A stretch of DNA of 64,000 nucleotides from Rhizobium sp. BK602 (GTDB lineage: Bacteria > Pseudomonadota > Alphaproteobacteria > Rhizobiales > Rhizobiaceae): positions 1,031,572 to 1,095,571 of the forward strand of contig NZ_JACIBC010000001.1 in the NCBI RefSeq assembly GCF_014195095.1, written 5' to 3'. The notes below the pieces were generated by a model, which worked only from the letters and a program-made list of their open reading frames with translations, made no database searches and was not told where the DNA came from. Numbering within the stretch: position 1 is the stretch's first letter; each line of letters starts with the position of its first letter. Below are positions 19,715 to 28,360 of the stretch, one piece after another. Made by a program: the position numbers and the translations under genes.

Positions 19715-22024
19715 ATGGCAGCGGCGACACAGACGAAGTACAGAATCGGCGGCATGGACTGCGCCTCCTGCGCGGCCAAGATCGATACCGCCGTCCGGCG
19801 CATGCCGGGTGTCGAGGACGTCTCCGTTTCGGTGACCGCCGGCACGATGACCGTGCGTCACGACGAGACCAGCAATCTCACGGCGATCGAGAAGAAAGTG
19901 ACCGGGCTCGGCTATTCCGTCGCGCCGATTGTGGGCAAGGCAGCCCCCGCGCCTGCCGAACATCGGCATGACGATCATGGTCATCAATGCCAGGGCGATC
20001 ATGATCACGACCATTCGCACGATCACCACGGACACGATCATTCGACCCATGATCATTCCGCGCATGACCATGCCGCTCATGATCATGATGGCGATCACAA
20101 ACACGCTGAAAAGGAAATCGAGGGCCTGCACGGCCATGATCACGGGCCGACGAACGGCCCGTGGTGGGCGAGCAAAAAGGGTCGCTTGACGATCCTGTCG
20201 GGCGCAGCACTGGTTGCCGCCTATGCGGTCGGCCATCTCGTCCCCTCGATCGCGCCCTATGCCTTCATCGCCGCCATGCTCGTCGGCCTCGTACCGATCG
20301 CCCGGCGTGCCGTCATGGCGGCGCTGGCCGGCACGCCTTTCTCCATCGAGATGCTGATGACCATCGCCGCCGTCGGCGCCATCGTCATCAATGCCGGCGA
20401 AGAGGCGGCAACGGTGGTCTTCCTCTTTCTCGTCGGCGAGCTGCTGGAAGGCGTTGCCGCCGGCAAGGCGCGCGCCAGCATCCAGTCGCTGGCGACGCTG
20501 GTTCCGAAAACCGCGCTGGTCGAGGAAAATGGCCAGACCCGCGAAGTCCAGGCCGAGGCCCTTGCGGTCGGCACCACCATCCTCGTGCGTCCCGGCGACC
20601 GTATCGCCGCCGATGGCGTGATCATCGAAGGCGAAAGCGCCATCGACGAAGCGCCGGTGACGGGCGAAAGCACGCCCGTGCGCAAAGGAATGGATGCCAA
20701 GGTCTTCGCCGGCACGATCAATACGGATGCGGTGTTGCGCGTCAAAGTCACCGCCGCGGCCGCCGACAACACCATCGCCCGCGTCGTCAAGCTGGTCGAG
20801 GAGGCGCAGGAATCCAAGGCGCCGACCGAACGCTTCATCGATCGTTTCTCGCGCTATTATACGCCAGGCGTCGTCGCTGTCGCCGCGCTGGTCGCAGTGC
20901 TGCCGCCGCTGGTGGCCGGCGCGAGCTGGCTGGAATGGGTCTACAAGGGCCTCGCCATCCTGCTGATCGGCTGCCCCTGTGCCCTTGTCATCTCGACACC
21001 CGCGGCCATCGCCGCCGCGCTGTCGGCCGGCGCCCGCAACGGCCTCCTGCTGAAGGGCGGCGCGGTGCTGGAGACCATGGGCAAGGTAACGAAGGTCGCT
21101 TTCGACAAGACCGGCACGCTCACCGAAGGCAAGCCCAAGGTGACCGATGTCACCGCTTACGGACATACCGAGGCGCAGGTCCTGTCGCGCGCCGCCGCGC
21201 TGGAAAACGGGTCGAACCATCCGCTTGCACTCGCGATCCTGGAGCGGGCAAAGGCCGACAGGCTCCCGGTGCCGCCCGCCGCCGAAGCGAAGGCCCTGCC
21301 CGGCAAGGGCGTCAGCGGCCGGGTCGGCGGCGAGGCCATATCGCTTTTGTCGCCACTGGCCGCGCGCGAGATCGAGGCATTCTCGGATGAACAGAATGCC
21401 CGGATCGAGACCCTGAATGACGACGGCAAAAGCGTTTCCGTGCTGATCGTCGAAAACAAGGTCGCCGGCCTGATCGCCATGCGCGACGAACCGCGTGCCG
21501 ATGCCCGCATCGGGATCGAGGCGCTGAAAGCAGCCGGCATCGGCGCGGTGATGCTGACCGGCGACAATGCACGGACGGCGGCGGCCATCGCCAAGGGTCT
21601 CGGCATCGAACCGCGCGCCCAGCTGCTGCCGGAAGACAAGCAGCGGGTCGTGCGCGAGCTGCAGGCGCAAAAGCAGGTGGTCGCCAAGGTCGGCGACGGC
21701 ATCAACGATGCCCCGGCGCTCGCCGCCGCCGATGTCGGCATCGCCATGGGCGGCGGCACCGATGTGGCGCTGGAAACCGCCGACGCCGCCGTCCTGCACG
21801 GCCGCGTCACCGATGTCGCCAACATGGTCACGCTGTCGCGCACGACGATGAGCAACATCCACCAGAACATCACCATGGCGCTCGGCCTGAAGGCGGTGTT
21901 CCTGGTGACGACGATCGTCGGCATCACCGGCCTTTGGCCCGCCATCCTCGCCGATACGGGCGCGACCGTGCTCGTCACCGCCAATGCGATGCGGCTTCTC
22001 GGCTGGAAGGGCGCGAGAGCCTGA
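19715..22024 (+). CDS. zntA: Zinc/cadmium/lead-exporting P1B-type ATPase
   Basis: A 769-residue P-type ATPase that exports Zn2+, Cd2+ or Pb2+ across the inner membrane. An N-terminal heavy-metal-associated domain carries G-M-D-C-A-S-C (13-19). A very histidine- and aspartate-rich stretch follows (about 80-150, repeats of H-D-H). Membrane core: I-G-C-P-C-A-L (CPC at 420-422), phosphorylation site D464 in D-K-T-G-T-L-T, S-N-H-P-L-A, and G-D-G-I-N-D-A-P-A-L. The CPC motif and the ZntR-like neighbour point to divalent soft metals rather than copper. The ATG at 19715 follows AAGGA; an in-frame TTG 18 bases upstream is less likely. Confidence 0.92.
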   Translation: MAAATQTKYRIGGMDCASCAAKIDTAVRRMPGVEDVSVSVTAGTMTVRHDETSNLTAIEKKVTGLGYSVAPIVGKAAPAPAEHRHDDHGHQCQGDHDHDHSHDHHGHDHSTHDHSAHDHAAHDHDGDHKHAEKEIEGLHGHDHGPTNGPWWASKKGRLTILSGAALVAAYAVGHLVPSIAPYAFIAAMLVGLVPIARRAVMAALAGTPFSIEMLMTIAAVGAIVINAGEEAATVVFLFLVGELLEGVAAGKARASIQSLATLVPKTALVEENGQTREVQAEALAVGTTILVRPGDRIAADGVIIEGESAIDEAPVTGESTPVRKGMDAKVFAGTINTDAVLRVKVTAAAADNTIARVVKLVEEAQESKAPTERFIDRFSRYYTPGVVAVAALVAVLPPLVAGASWLEWVYKGLAILLIGCPCALVISTPAAIAAALSAGARNGLLLKGGAVLETMGKVTKVAFDKTGTLTEGKPKVTDVTAYGHTEAQVLSRAAALENGSNHPLALAILERAKADRLPVPPAAEAKALPGKGVSGRVGGEAISLLSPLAAREIEAFSDEQNARIETLNDDGKSVSVLIVENKVAGLIAMRDEPRADARIGIEALKAAGIGAVMLTGDNARTAAAIAKGLGIEPRAQLLPEDKQRVVRELQAQKQVVAKVGDGINDAPALAAADVGIAMGGGTDVALETADAAVLHGRVTDVANMVTLSRTTMSNIHQNITMALGLKAVFLVTTIVGITGLWPAILADTGATVLVTANAMRLLGWKGARA

Positions 22025-22034
22025 GGATCATGCC

Positions 22035-22061
22035 GGGCGGCGAGGTTTTCTTCCGCCGCCC
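22035..22061. terminator. Hairpin between convergent zntA and DUF1402 genes
   Basis: GGGCGGCG (22035-22042) pairs with CGCCGCCC (22054-22061) around a T-rich loop. It lies between two convergent stops, so it may end transcripts from both sides, although no long T run follows on either strand. Confidence 0.5.
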
Positions 22062-22066
22062 ACTCT

Positions 22067-23035
22067 TCACGATCCGTTCAAAAGACCGCGCAGCTCCGGC
22101 AGCTTGTCGTTGACCAGCCAGCCGTAATAATTCTCCTCGGGAAGCTTTCTGCCGCCGGGCCTGTCGGCATCCTGCCGCAGCGCCAGCGCACGGCGACGGG
22201 GCTGGCCGACATTGTAGAGCGTCGCGGTCAGGCCCGGATTGCCGGAAATGTCGAAGCCCTGATCACGATAGGCATCGATTGCGTCCTTGATGATCGCGGC
22301 GATGTAGAGAACGCTGCGAGAGGGGTCCATGATGTCGCGATAGATCGCCTGCGGGTCATCCGGCGACAGTTTCGGCAATCCGCTGGTGGCGTGCACCAGA
22401 TCCGTGACCTCCAGCGCCGTCAGCGGGCTGATCTGCCCGAGGCCGAAGGTCTGGCCGGCATAGAAGGGCTGGAAAAATGCCCTTTGGAACGTCAGGTTCT
22501 CGTAGGAAACGTCATCGATGGTCCTGCCGCGAAAATTCTCGTCCCACACCTCGTCGCGGCATTCCCACAGGTCGTTGCTGGCCGTGAGAGCGTCGCAGCG
22601 CGCGAATTCCGGCTTCTTGACGAAGGATTGAACCGATACGCCTTTGTAGGAAAAGGAGAAATCGGCCTTCGAATAGGCAAGCGCCTTCACATAGTAGGAC
22701 TGGACCCGGTCGACGATGGTGATGTTGTAGGTATGCTCGCCAACAAGGGCGCCGACGATATGCATCGGATCGATGCCGTAGGCTTGGGCTGCTTTCCTGA
22801 TCTGCTGCATCAGGCTCTTGTCCTGACGCAGCACCGTGAGGATCTTCTGGTATTTCTCTTCATAGGTGGTGGCGAAGGCCTTGGCGCGCAGGGCCGAGGC
22901 GCTGGGGACCGCCGGCTGCTCGGAAAAGCGGTTGCCGGGAGGCACGAGCACCATGTCGCGGGCGGCATCGGCAGAGGCGGCGGAGAGGAACATAACGAGG
23001 CAGATCGCCGGGATCTTCGATAGGCTTATTGGCAT
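22067..23035 (-). CDS. DUF1402 family periplasmic protein
   Basis: A 322-residue secreted protein. The signal peptide is M-P-I-S-L-S-K-I-P-A-I-C-L-V-M-F-L-S-A-A then cleavage near A-D-A-A. The family is DUF1402, typical of Rhizobiales. The stretch A-A-Q-A-Y-G-I-D-P-M-H-I-V-G-A-L-V-G-E-H and F-G-L-G-Q-I-S-P-L-T-A-L resemble the E-x-x-x-N and G-x-x-Q-I-x-P segments of lytic transglycosylases, so a cell-wall enzyme is plausible but unproven. The frame is open upstream, but the start at 23035 is the one that gives a signal peptide. It is convergent with zntA. Confidence 0.75.
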   Translation of the reverse strand: MPISLSKIPAICLVMFLSAASADAARDMVLVPPGNRFSEQPAVPSASALRAKAFATTYEEKYQKILTVLRQDKSLMQQIRKAAQAYGIDPMHIVGALVGEHTYNITIVDRVQSYYVKALAYSKADFSFSYKGVSVQSFVKKPEFARCDALTASNDLWECRDEVWDENFRGRTIDDVSYENLTFQRAFFQPFYAGQTFGLGQISPLTALEVTDLVHATSGLPKLSPDDPQAIYRDIMDPSRSVLYIAAIIKDAIDAYRDQGFDISGNPGLTATLYNVGQPRRRALALRQDADRPGGRKLPEENYYGWLVNDKLPELRGLLNGS

Positions 23036-23282
23036 TCGATCATCGCTTTCGTGGACGGCCCCGACTGCAAGGCCACTGTCATATTCGATCAAGCTCCTGA
23101 AACAAGGCTGAGCTTCCGCTGCCGAAAGCGGATCACGATAAGTTTTGTTGGTGAGCGCCCGATCGCGCCAAAATCGTGGGTTCCGATCGGCACCACGATC
23201 AATCTTGTCGCCGCCTCCACTGGCGCGACGGGGCATTGACGCATATCTTCACCGGCATCGTCATCAATCGTAAGAGCCGGTT

Positions 23283-24572
23283 TTGTTACTTGAAATTTCA
23301 ATCGTCGTCCTGCTGACCATCCTCAACGGTGTGCTGGCAATGTCGGAGCTCGCCGTGGTTTCCTCCCGCCCGGCCCGTCTCAAGGTCCTCGCGGACCAGG
23401 GCAGCAACGGCGCCCGTCTGGCGATCAACCTGGCCGAAAACCCCGGCCGCTTCCTGTCGACGGTCCAGATCGGCATCACCCTGGTCGGCGTTCTGTCCGG
23501 CGCCTTCTCCGGCGCGACGCTCGGCGCCCGTTTCACGGGCTGGCTCATCACCCAGGGCCTGTCACAGGGGCTGGCCGACGCCCTCGGCGTGGGAACGGTC
23601 GTGGTCGCCATCACCTATCTCTCCCTGATCGTCGGCGAGCTGGTGCCGAAGCAAATCGCGCTCAGGGCACCCGAGACGGTCGCAAGCAAGGTTGCGCCGG
23701 CGATGACCGTTCTCTCCAAGCTCGCCTTGCCGCTGGTGTGGCTTCTCGACGCCTCTGGCCGCCTGGTGCTCACTCTTCTCGGGCAATCCGGAAAGGGTAG
23801 CGACAGCGTCACCGACGAGGAAATCAAGACCATTCTTGCCGAGGCGCAGAGCGCCGGCGTGATCGAAAGGGAAGAGTCGGCGATGATTTCGGGCGTCATG
23901 CGCCTGGCGGATCGCACGGCCCGTGCATTGATGACGCCGCGGCGCGAGGTCGAGCTGATCGACATCGACGACAGCGCGGAAGAGATCCGCGCACAGCTCC
24001 GCCAGACCAGCCGCGCGCGCCTGCCGGTGCGCAAGGGAAGCTCCGACGAGGTTCTCGGCGTTCTTTTCGTCAAGGACTATTACGACGCCGTATCCACCAA
24101 GGGCAGCGCCGATCTCAAGGCGCTGACGCGCGAAGCCCCGGTCGTCTCGGATCTCGCCACCGCCAACACCGTCATCCAGACGATCCGGACCTCGCCTACC
24201 GACATGGTTCTCGTCTTCGACGAATACGGGCATTTCGAGGGCATCGTCACCTCCGGCGACATCATGGAAGCCATCATGGGCGTGTTTCAGGCGGAAGCCG
24301 GCGAAGAACCGGCGGTCGCCCGCCGCGACGACGGCTCCTATCTCGTCTCCGGCTGGATGCCGATCGACGAATTCTCCGAATTCATGAGCATCCCGCTGGA
24401 CGATGACGCCGAATACCAGACCGTCGCCGGCCTGGTCCTCGAAGAGCTGAAGCACCTTCCGGAGCTTGGGGAGAGTTTCAGCAGAAACGGCTGGCGCTTC
24501 GAGGTCATCGATCTCGACGGCAGGCGGATCGACAAGCTGCTGCTGACCCCCGAAAAGGCCGAGGCCGCATAA
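23283..24572 (+). CDS. HlyC/CorC family CNNM-CBS domain membrane protein
   Basis: A 429-residue protein of the CorC/HlyC (CNNM) class. The N-terminal DUF21/CNNM membrane domain (about 1-190) begins L-L-E-I-S-I-V-V-L-L-T-I-L-N-G-V-L-A-M-S-E-L-A and holds I-V-G-E-L-V-P-K-Q-I-A-L. A CBS pair follows (about 205-330; V-M-R-L-A-D-R-T-A-R-A-L-M-T-P-R, then D-E-Y-G-H-F-E-G-I-V-T), then the C-terminal CorC_HlyC domain. The family is associated with Mg2+/Co2+ efflux and tolerance. The only possible in-frame start before the first membrane helix is TTG at 23283, since a stop lies four codons upstream; GAG six bases ahead supports it. Confidence 0.88.
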   Translation: MLLEISIVVLLTILNGVLAMSELAVVSSRPARLKVLADQGSNGARLAINLAENPGRFLSTVQIGITLVGVLSGAFSGATLGARFTGWLITQGLSQGLADALGVGTVVVAITYLSLIVGELVPKQIALRAPETVASKVAPAMTVLSKLALPLVWLLDASGRLVLTLLGQSGKGSDSVTDEEIKTILAEAQSAGVIEREESAMISGVMRLADRTARALMTPRREVELIDIDDSAEEIRAQLRQTSRARLPVRKGSSDEVLGVLFVKDYYDAVSTKGSADLKALTREAPVVSDLATANTVIQTIRTSPTDMVLVFDEYGHFEGIVTSGDIMEAIMGVFQAEAGEEPAVARRDDGSYLVSGWMPIDEFSEFMSIPLDDDAEYQTVAGLVLEELKHLPELGESFSRNGWRFEVIDLDGRRIDKLLLTPEKAEAA

Positions 24573-24611
24573 TGGCGTGACCAAGCCAGCTTCCCGACGA
24601 GCCGGGGAGCT

Positions 24612-24632
24612 TTGCTGCATGGCAGCAATTTT
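24612..24632 (+). terminator. Rho-independent terminator after the CNNM gene
   Basis: TTGCTGC (24612-24618) pairs with GCAGCAA (24622-24628) around ATG, followed by TTTT. A second stem, AGCTTCCC/GGGGAGCT, lies directly before it. Confidence 0.8.
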
Positions 24633-24721
24633 CACGGATCATGACGCCGAAAAACTGCGACAGCTCCGGCAACACATGGCATAAGGGCGCCGAAATCTCT
24701 TTCTTCGGGCCGCGCGTAACC

Positions 24722-26344
24722 ATGATTCGTATCGAAAATATCAGCAAGCAGAACAGCCACCGCATCCTCTTCATCGAGGCATCCGCGGCGCTCAACAGAG
24801 GCGAGAGCGTCGGGCTCGTCGGCCCGAACGGCGCCGGCAAGACGACGCTGTTCCGGATGATCACCGGGCAGGAACTGCCCGACGAAGGCCAGGTATCCGC
24901 CGACAAGGGCGTCACCATCGGGTACTTCAATCAGGATGTCGGCGAGATGGAAGGCCGTAGCGCCGTTGCCGAGGTCATGGAGGGCGCCGGGCCGGTGAGC
25001 GCCGTTGCCGCCGAATTGCGCGAACTCGAAGCCGCCATGGTCGATCCCGACCGGGCTGACGAGATGGACGCGATCATCGAGCGTTACGGCGAGGTGCAGG
25101 CGCGCTACGAGGAGCTGGACGGCTATGCGCTGGAGGGCCGCGCCCGCGAAGTCCTGGCCGGCCTGAGCTTCAGTCAGGAGATGATGGACGGCGACGTCGG
25201 CGCGCTGTCGGGCGGCTGGAAGATGCGCGTGGCGCTTGCCCGCATCCTTCTCATGCGCCCCGACGTCATGCTGCTCGACGAGCCCAGCAACCATCTGGAT
25301 CTCGAAAGCCTCATCTGGCTGGAAGAGTTCCTGAAAGGCTATGAAGGCGCGCTGCTGATGACCTCGCACGACCGCGAGTTCATGAACCGCATCGTCACCA
25401 AGATCATCGAGATCGACGCTGGCTCGCTGACGAGCTATTCGGGTGACTACGAGTTCTACGAACAGCAGCGGGCGCAGAACGAGAAGCAGCAGCAGGCGCA
25501 ATTCGAGCGCCAGCAAGCCATGCTCGCCAAGGAAATCAAGTTCATCGAGCGCTTCAAGGCGCGCGCCTCGCATGCCTCGCAGGTGCAGAGCCGCGTCAAG
25601 AAGCTGGAAAAGATCGACCGCGTGGAGCCACCGAAGCGGCGCCAGACGGTCGCTTTCGAATTCCAGCCGGCACCGCGCTCCGGCGAGGACGTCGTCAATC
25701 TGAAGAACGTTCACAAGAAATATGGCGGCCGGGTCATCTATGAAGGGCTGGACTTCATGGTCCGCCGCCGCGAGCGCTGGTGCATCATGGGCATCAATGG
25801 CGCCGGCAAGTCTACGCTGCTGAAACTGGTCGCGGGCTCGACGACGCCGGACGAAGGCAGCGTTGCACTCGGCGCCAGCGTCAAGATGGGCTATTTCGCC
25901 CAGCATGCCATGGATCTGCTCGACGGCGAACGCACCGTGTTTCAGCAGCTGGAACATGATTTTCCGCAGGCGGGCCAGGGCTCGCTGCGCGCGCTTGCCG
26001 GTTGTTTCGGCTTTTCCGGAGATGATGTCGAAAAGAAATGCCGGGTGCTGTCAGGCGGCGAAAAGGCGCGCCTCGTCATGGCGATCATGCTTTTCGACCC
26101 GCCGAACCTGCTGGTCCTGGACGAGCCGACAAACCATCTCGACCTCGACACCAAGGAAATGTTGATCAAGGCCCTGTCGCAGTATGAAGGCACCATGCTG
26201 TTCGTCTCGCACGACCGCCATTTCCTCGCGGCCCTTTCCAACCGCGTGCTGGAACTGACGCCCGAGGGCATTCATCAATATGGCGGCGGCTATACGGAAT
26301 ATGTCGAGCGCACGGGCTATGAAGCGCCCGGCATCCATGGCTGA
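24722..26344 (+). CDS. ABC-F family ATPase
   Basis: A 540-residue soluble protein with two ABC domains and no membrane domain, as in ABC-F proteins that act on the ribosomal E site. Domain 1: G-P-N-G-A-G-K-T-T, L-S-G-G-W-K-M-R, L-L-D-E-P-S-N-H-L-D-L. The charged interdomain linker (about 235-320, rich in Gln, Lys and Arg) follows. Domain 2: G-I-N-G-A-G-K-S-T, L-S-G-G-E-K-A-R, V-L-D-E-P-T-N-H-L-D. The frame is open upstream, but M-I-R-I-E-N-I-S-K at 24722 is the standard opening. It probably is a housekeeping translation factor rather than a resistance gene, since no antibiotic context is visible. Confidence 0.9.
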   Translation: MIRIENISKQNSHRILFIEASAALNRGESVGLVGPNGAGKTTLFRMITGQELPDEGQVSADKGVTIGYFNQDVGEMEGRSAVAEVMEGAGPVSAVAAELRELEAAMVDPDRADEMDAIIERYGEVQARYEELDGYALEGRAREVLAGLSFSQEMMDGDVGALSGGWKMRVALARILLMRPDVMLLDEPSNHLDLESLIWLEEFLKGYEGALLMTSHDREFMNRIVTKIIEIDAGSLTSYSGDYEFYEQQRAQNEKQQQAQFERQQAMLAKEIKFIERFKARASHASQVQSRVKKLEKIDRVEPPKRRQTVAFEFQPAPRSGEDVVNLKNVHKKYGGRVIYEGLDFMVRRRERWCIMGINGAGKSTLLKLVAGSTTPDEGSVALGASVKMGYFAQHAMDLLDGERTVFQQLEHDFPQAGQGSLRALAGCFGFSGDDVEKKCRVLSGGEKARLVMAIMLFDPPNLLVLDEPTNHLDLDTKEMLIKALSQYEGTMLFVSHDRHFLAALSNRVLELTPEGIHQYGGGYTEYVERTGYEAPGIHG

Positions 26345-26366
26345 TCGGAGGAGCTGAGCCGATTGC

Positions 26367-27380
26367 TCAGTGCAGGCTGACCGGGTTCACCGCCGCGCTG
26401 TCGATTACGGCAACCGGCGCGGTCCGGCCGCGCACGCGGATTTCGATGCGCCGGCGCGATTCGACGGCACCGGCCTGCCCGCGCGTCACCGTGTCGCCGG
26501 GCAGGATCAGTTGTGCCGCCGACATCGGCAGGATGGTGGCGTTCTTCAGCTTCGGATTGGCTTTCAGGACATTGGCGACGGCGATGGCGCGCGCCAGGCC
26601 AAGACCGGCATTGTCGGCCGGTTCGACCGCCGATATCGGCAGCCTGCCCTCCATCGCGCCGATCAGCGTGTCGTCGAGGTTCGAGATTCTGCGCGCCACC
26701 GGCTGCTCGTCCGTATGGCCGATGACCTCGACGATATTGGCATCGTAGTCGTTGAGGTTGCCGGCGATCTCGTCGGCAACGGTCGTGTTGAGCAATTGCA
26801 CGAAGGTCTTGGTCAGATCGGTGCTGCCGGACTGGAAGTAGTTCGTCCGGACATCGTCGAGATTGATGATCGGCGGCCATTCGCGGGGGCCTACCCCTCC
26901 CTGCCCCGCGGCAAGCAGCTTATCGACCCTGTCCGGTGCCTTGGCCAGTTCGATATCGTGCTGTTTCAGCACCTCGGCGACCTTTACCAGCTCGCGCAGA
27001 TCCTCCGGCTTCACGCCCTCGGCGCTCAAGCTGTCCAGGGTTTCGCGCGCCAGCACCAGCTCGCGCCATTCCTTTTCCAGCTTTGCCTGGTCCGCCGGCG
27101 AAAGGTCGCCGGACTTGAGCTGCCGTTGCAGCTGCACGATGAGATAACTTTGCTCGGAGCGCTTCTGCTCCAGAAGGGCAAGCTGCTGCTCCGCCTCCTT
27201 GAGCTTGCGTTCGGCCTCGTAGCGATGGCTCCGTTCCGCCGAAATCATGGCGGCCGCGACCAGCAGCAGGCAGAAGACCAGCAGCAGCATGGATTCAGCC
27301 ATGGTCAGGCCAAGAATGAGGCCGCGATTGTAGCCCTTGTGCTCGAGCTTCGGTGCCTTGTCGGAAACGCCCATCACCAT
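26367..27380 (-). CDS. MotB/OmpA-like inner-membrane protein with peptidoglycan-binding domain
   Basis: A 337-residue protein, last of a four-gene operon. A single N-terminal membrane helix (about 17-44: L-I-L-G-L-T-M-A-E-S-M-L-L-L-V-F-C-L-L-L) has a glutamate (residue 29 from this start) where MotB, ExbD, TolR and ZorB carry the ion-binding aspartate. A coiled coil follows (about 50-140), then an OmpA/MotB peptidoglycan-binding domain from about 165: V-E-V-I-G-H-T-D-E-Q-P, G-L-G-L-A-R-A-I-A-V-A-N-V-L and S-R-R-R-I-E-I-R. Start choice: ATG at 27380, ATG at 27374 or GTG at 27389 are all in frame; all overlap the previous gene. It is inferred to be the peptidoglycan-anchored stator partner of the MotA-like protein. 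Confidence 0.8.
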   Translation of the reverse strand: MVMGVSDKAPKLEHKGYNRGLILGLTMAESMLLLVFCLLLVAAAMISAERSHRYEAERKLKEAEQQLALLEQKRSEQSYLIVQLQRQLKSGDLSPADQAKLEKEWRELVLARETLDSLSAEGVKPEDLRELVKVAEVLKQHDIELAKAPDRVDKLLAAGQGGVGPREWPPIINLDDVRTNYFQSGSTDLTKTFVQLLNTTVADEIAGNLNDYDANIVEVIGHTDEQPVARRISNLDDTLIGAMEGRLPISAVEPADNAGLGLARAIAVANVLKANPKLKNATILPMSAAQLILPGDTVTRGQAGAVESRRRIEIRVRGRTAPVAVIDSAAVNPVSLH

Positions 27381-28360
27381 AGGTGCCACCGACGCTTCGG
27401 CCGCGCCGCGCCGGCAAGCGGCGCATTCTCATTGGCCGATCGACCCGAATCCATTCGGTTGTCCACCGATGCGGCATCGGAAGCAGGTGAAACAAGCTGT
27501 GCCGGCGCCGGCCGCGGCAAGTCCGCCATGCGCTTCAGCGTCTCCTCGATGTTGCGCAGCGGCTGCAATTGCGCCTCGGCCATCTCCTTGATGGCGGCAA
27601 TGGCGGGCGCCAGCTCGGCGCGCACGACGTCTTCGGGAGAACGGATATCTTCAAGCTTCTTGCCGACGGTTTCGACCGCCGCGCCGAATTTGCCGATAAT
27701 CTCGGAAAGCTGCGCCGTCGTATCCGTCAGTTGCGCCGCCGCCTCGTTGATCGGCTTGACCGCCTGTTTCGCCAGGACTTCCAATATCTTCTGGATTTCC
27801 TCGCCGTTGCGTTCGGCCTGTCGGGCGATCTCTTCGAAACCTTCCGACAGCATCTGGTTGCTGACGCGCCGATAATGGGAAAACTCACGCGACGATGAAT
27901 CGAGCTCCGAACGCACGCGCCGCGTCATTTCGGCGAGCTCATGGCGAACGCTGCGCTCGATATCGATCGGATCGCGACGCATCTGGTTGAAGAGAATGCG
28001 CAGCGTCACACCGGCGATGGTCGAGGTGACGGCGATGCCGAAATTGCGCACGATGGTCTCGATCGAGGTCTCGCCGGCAAAGAGATAGAGCGAGACGCCA
28101 AGGCTCGACAGGGTGAAGAGGAAGCCCATGTAATAGAGATTGTCGCCGGCCTGCTCGTTGTGTAGCCGGAAGCCGGCAAAGGCGAGCGATACCGCGAAAT
28201 AGACCGCCATCAGCAGCAGCGGCACGCCGGTGACGACCGGCAGCGACCAGCCCAAGAGCTTCGACGTCCAGATGAAGATCATGCCGCCGATGGTGACGGA
28301 GGAGAAGAGGATCATCGGCCCGTAGTCGCGCAGGGCCTGTCTCGTCTCGACATCCGCCAT
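27374..28360 (-). CDS. MotA/ExbB/ZorA-like proton-channel family protein with long cytoplasmic tail
   Basis: A 328-residue protein with four predicted membrane helices (about 13-32, 39-63, 72-95 and 105-124). Helices 3 and 4, with Y-M-G-F-L-F-T-L-S-S-L-G-V and F-G-I-A-V-T-S-T-I-A-G-V-T-L-R-I-L-F-N, look like the channel helices of ExbB/TolQ/MotA proteins. From residue 125 on there is a long amphipathic, coiled-coil tail (E-L-A-E-M-T-R-R-V-R through about 290), then a proline-rich basic end. ZorA of the Zorya defence system has a similar long tail. Its ATG overlaps the previous stop as TGATG, and its end overlaps the next gene. Annotation as an ion-driven motor unit is inference from fold-level similarity. 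Confidence 0.75.
   Translation of the reverse strand: MADVETRQALRDYGPMILFSSVTIGGMIFIWTSKLLGWSLPVVTGVPLLLMAVYFAVSLAFAGFRLHNEQAGDNLYYMGFLFTLSSLGVSLYLFAGETSIETIVRNFGIAVTSTIAGVTLRILFNQMRRDPIDIERSVRHELAEMTRRVRSELDSSSREFSHYRRVSNQMLSEGFEEIARQAERNGEEIQKILEVLAKQAVKPINEAAAQLTDTTAQLSEIIGKFGAAVETVGKKLEDIRSPEDVVRAELAPAIAAIKEMAEAQLQPLRNIEETLKRMADLPRPAPAQLVSPASDAASVDNRMDSGRSANENAPLAGAARPKRRWHLW

Noticed and set aside
19640..21862. 740-codon open frame antisense to the zinc/cadmium ATPase
   Set aside because: Composition is that of an antisense shadow; the plus-strand P-type ATPase motifs are unambiguous.
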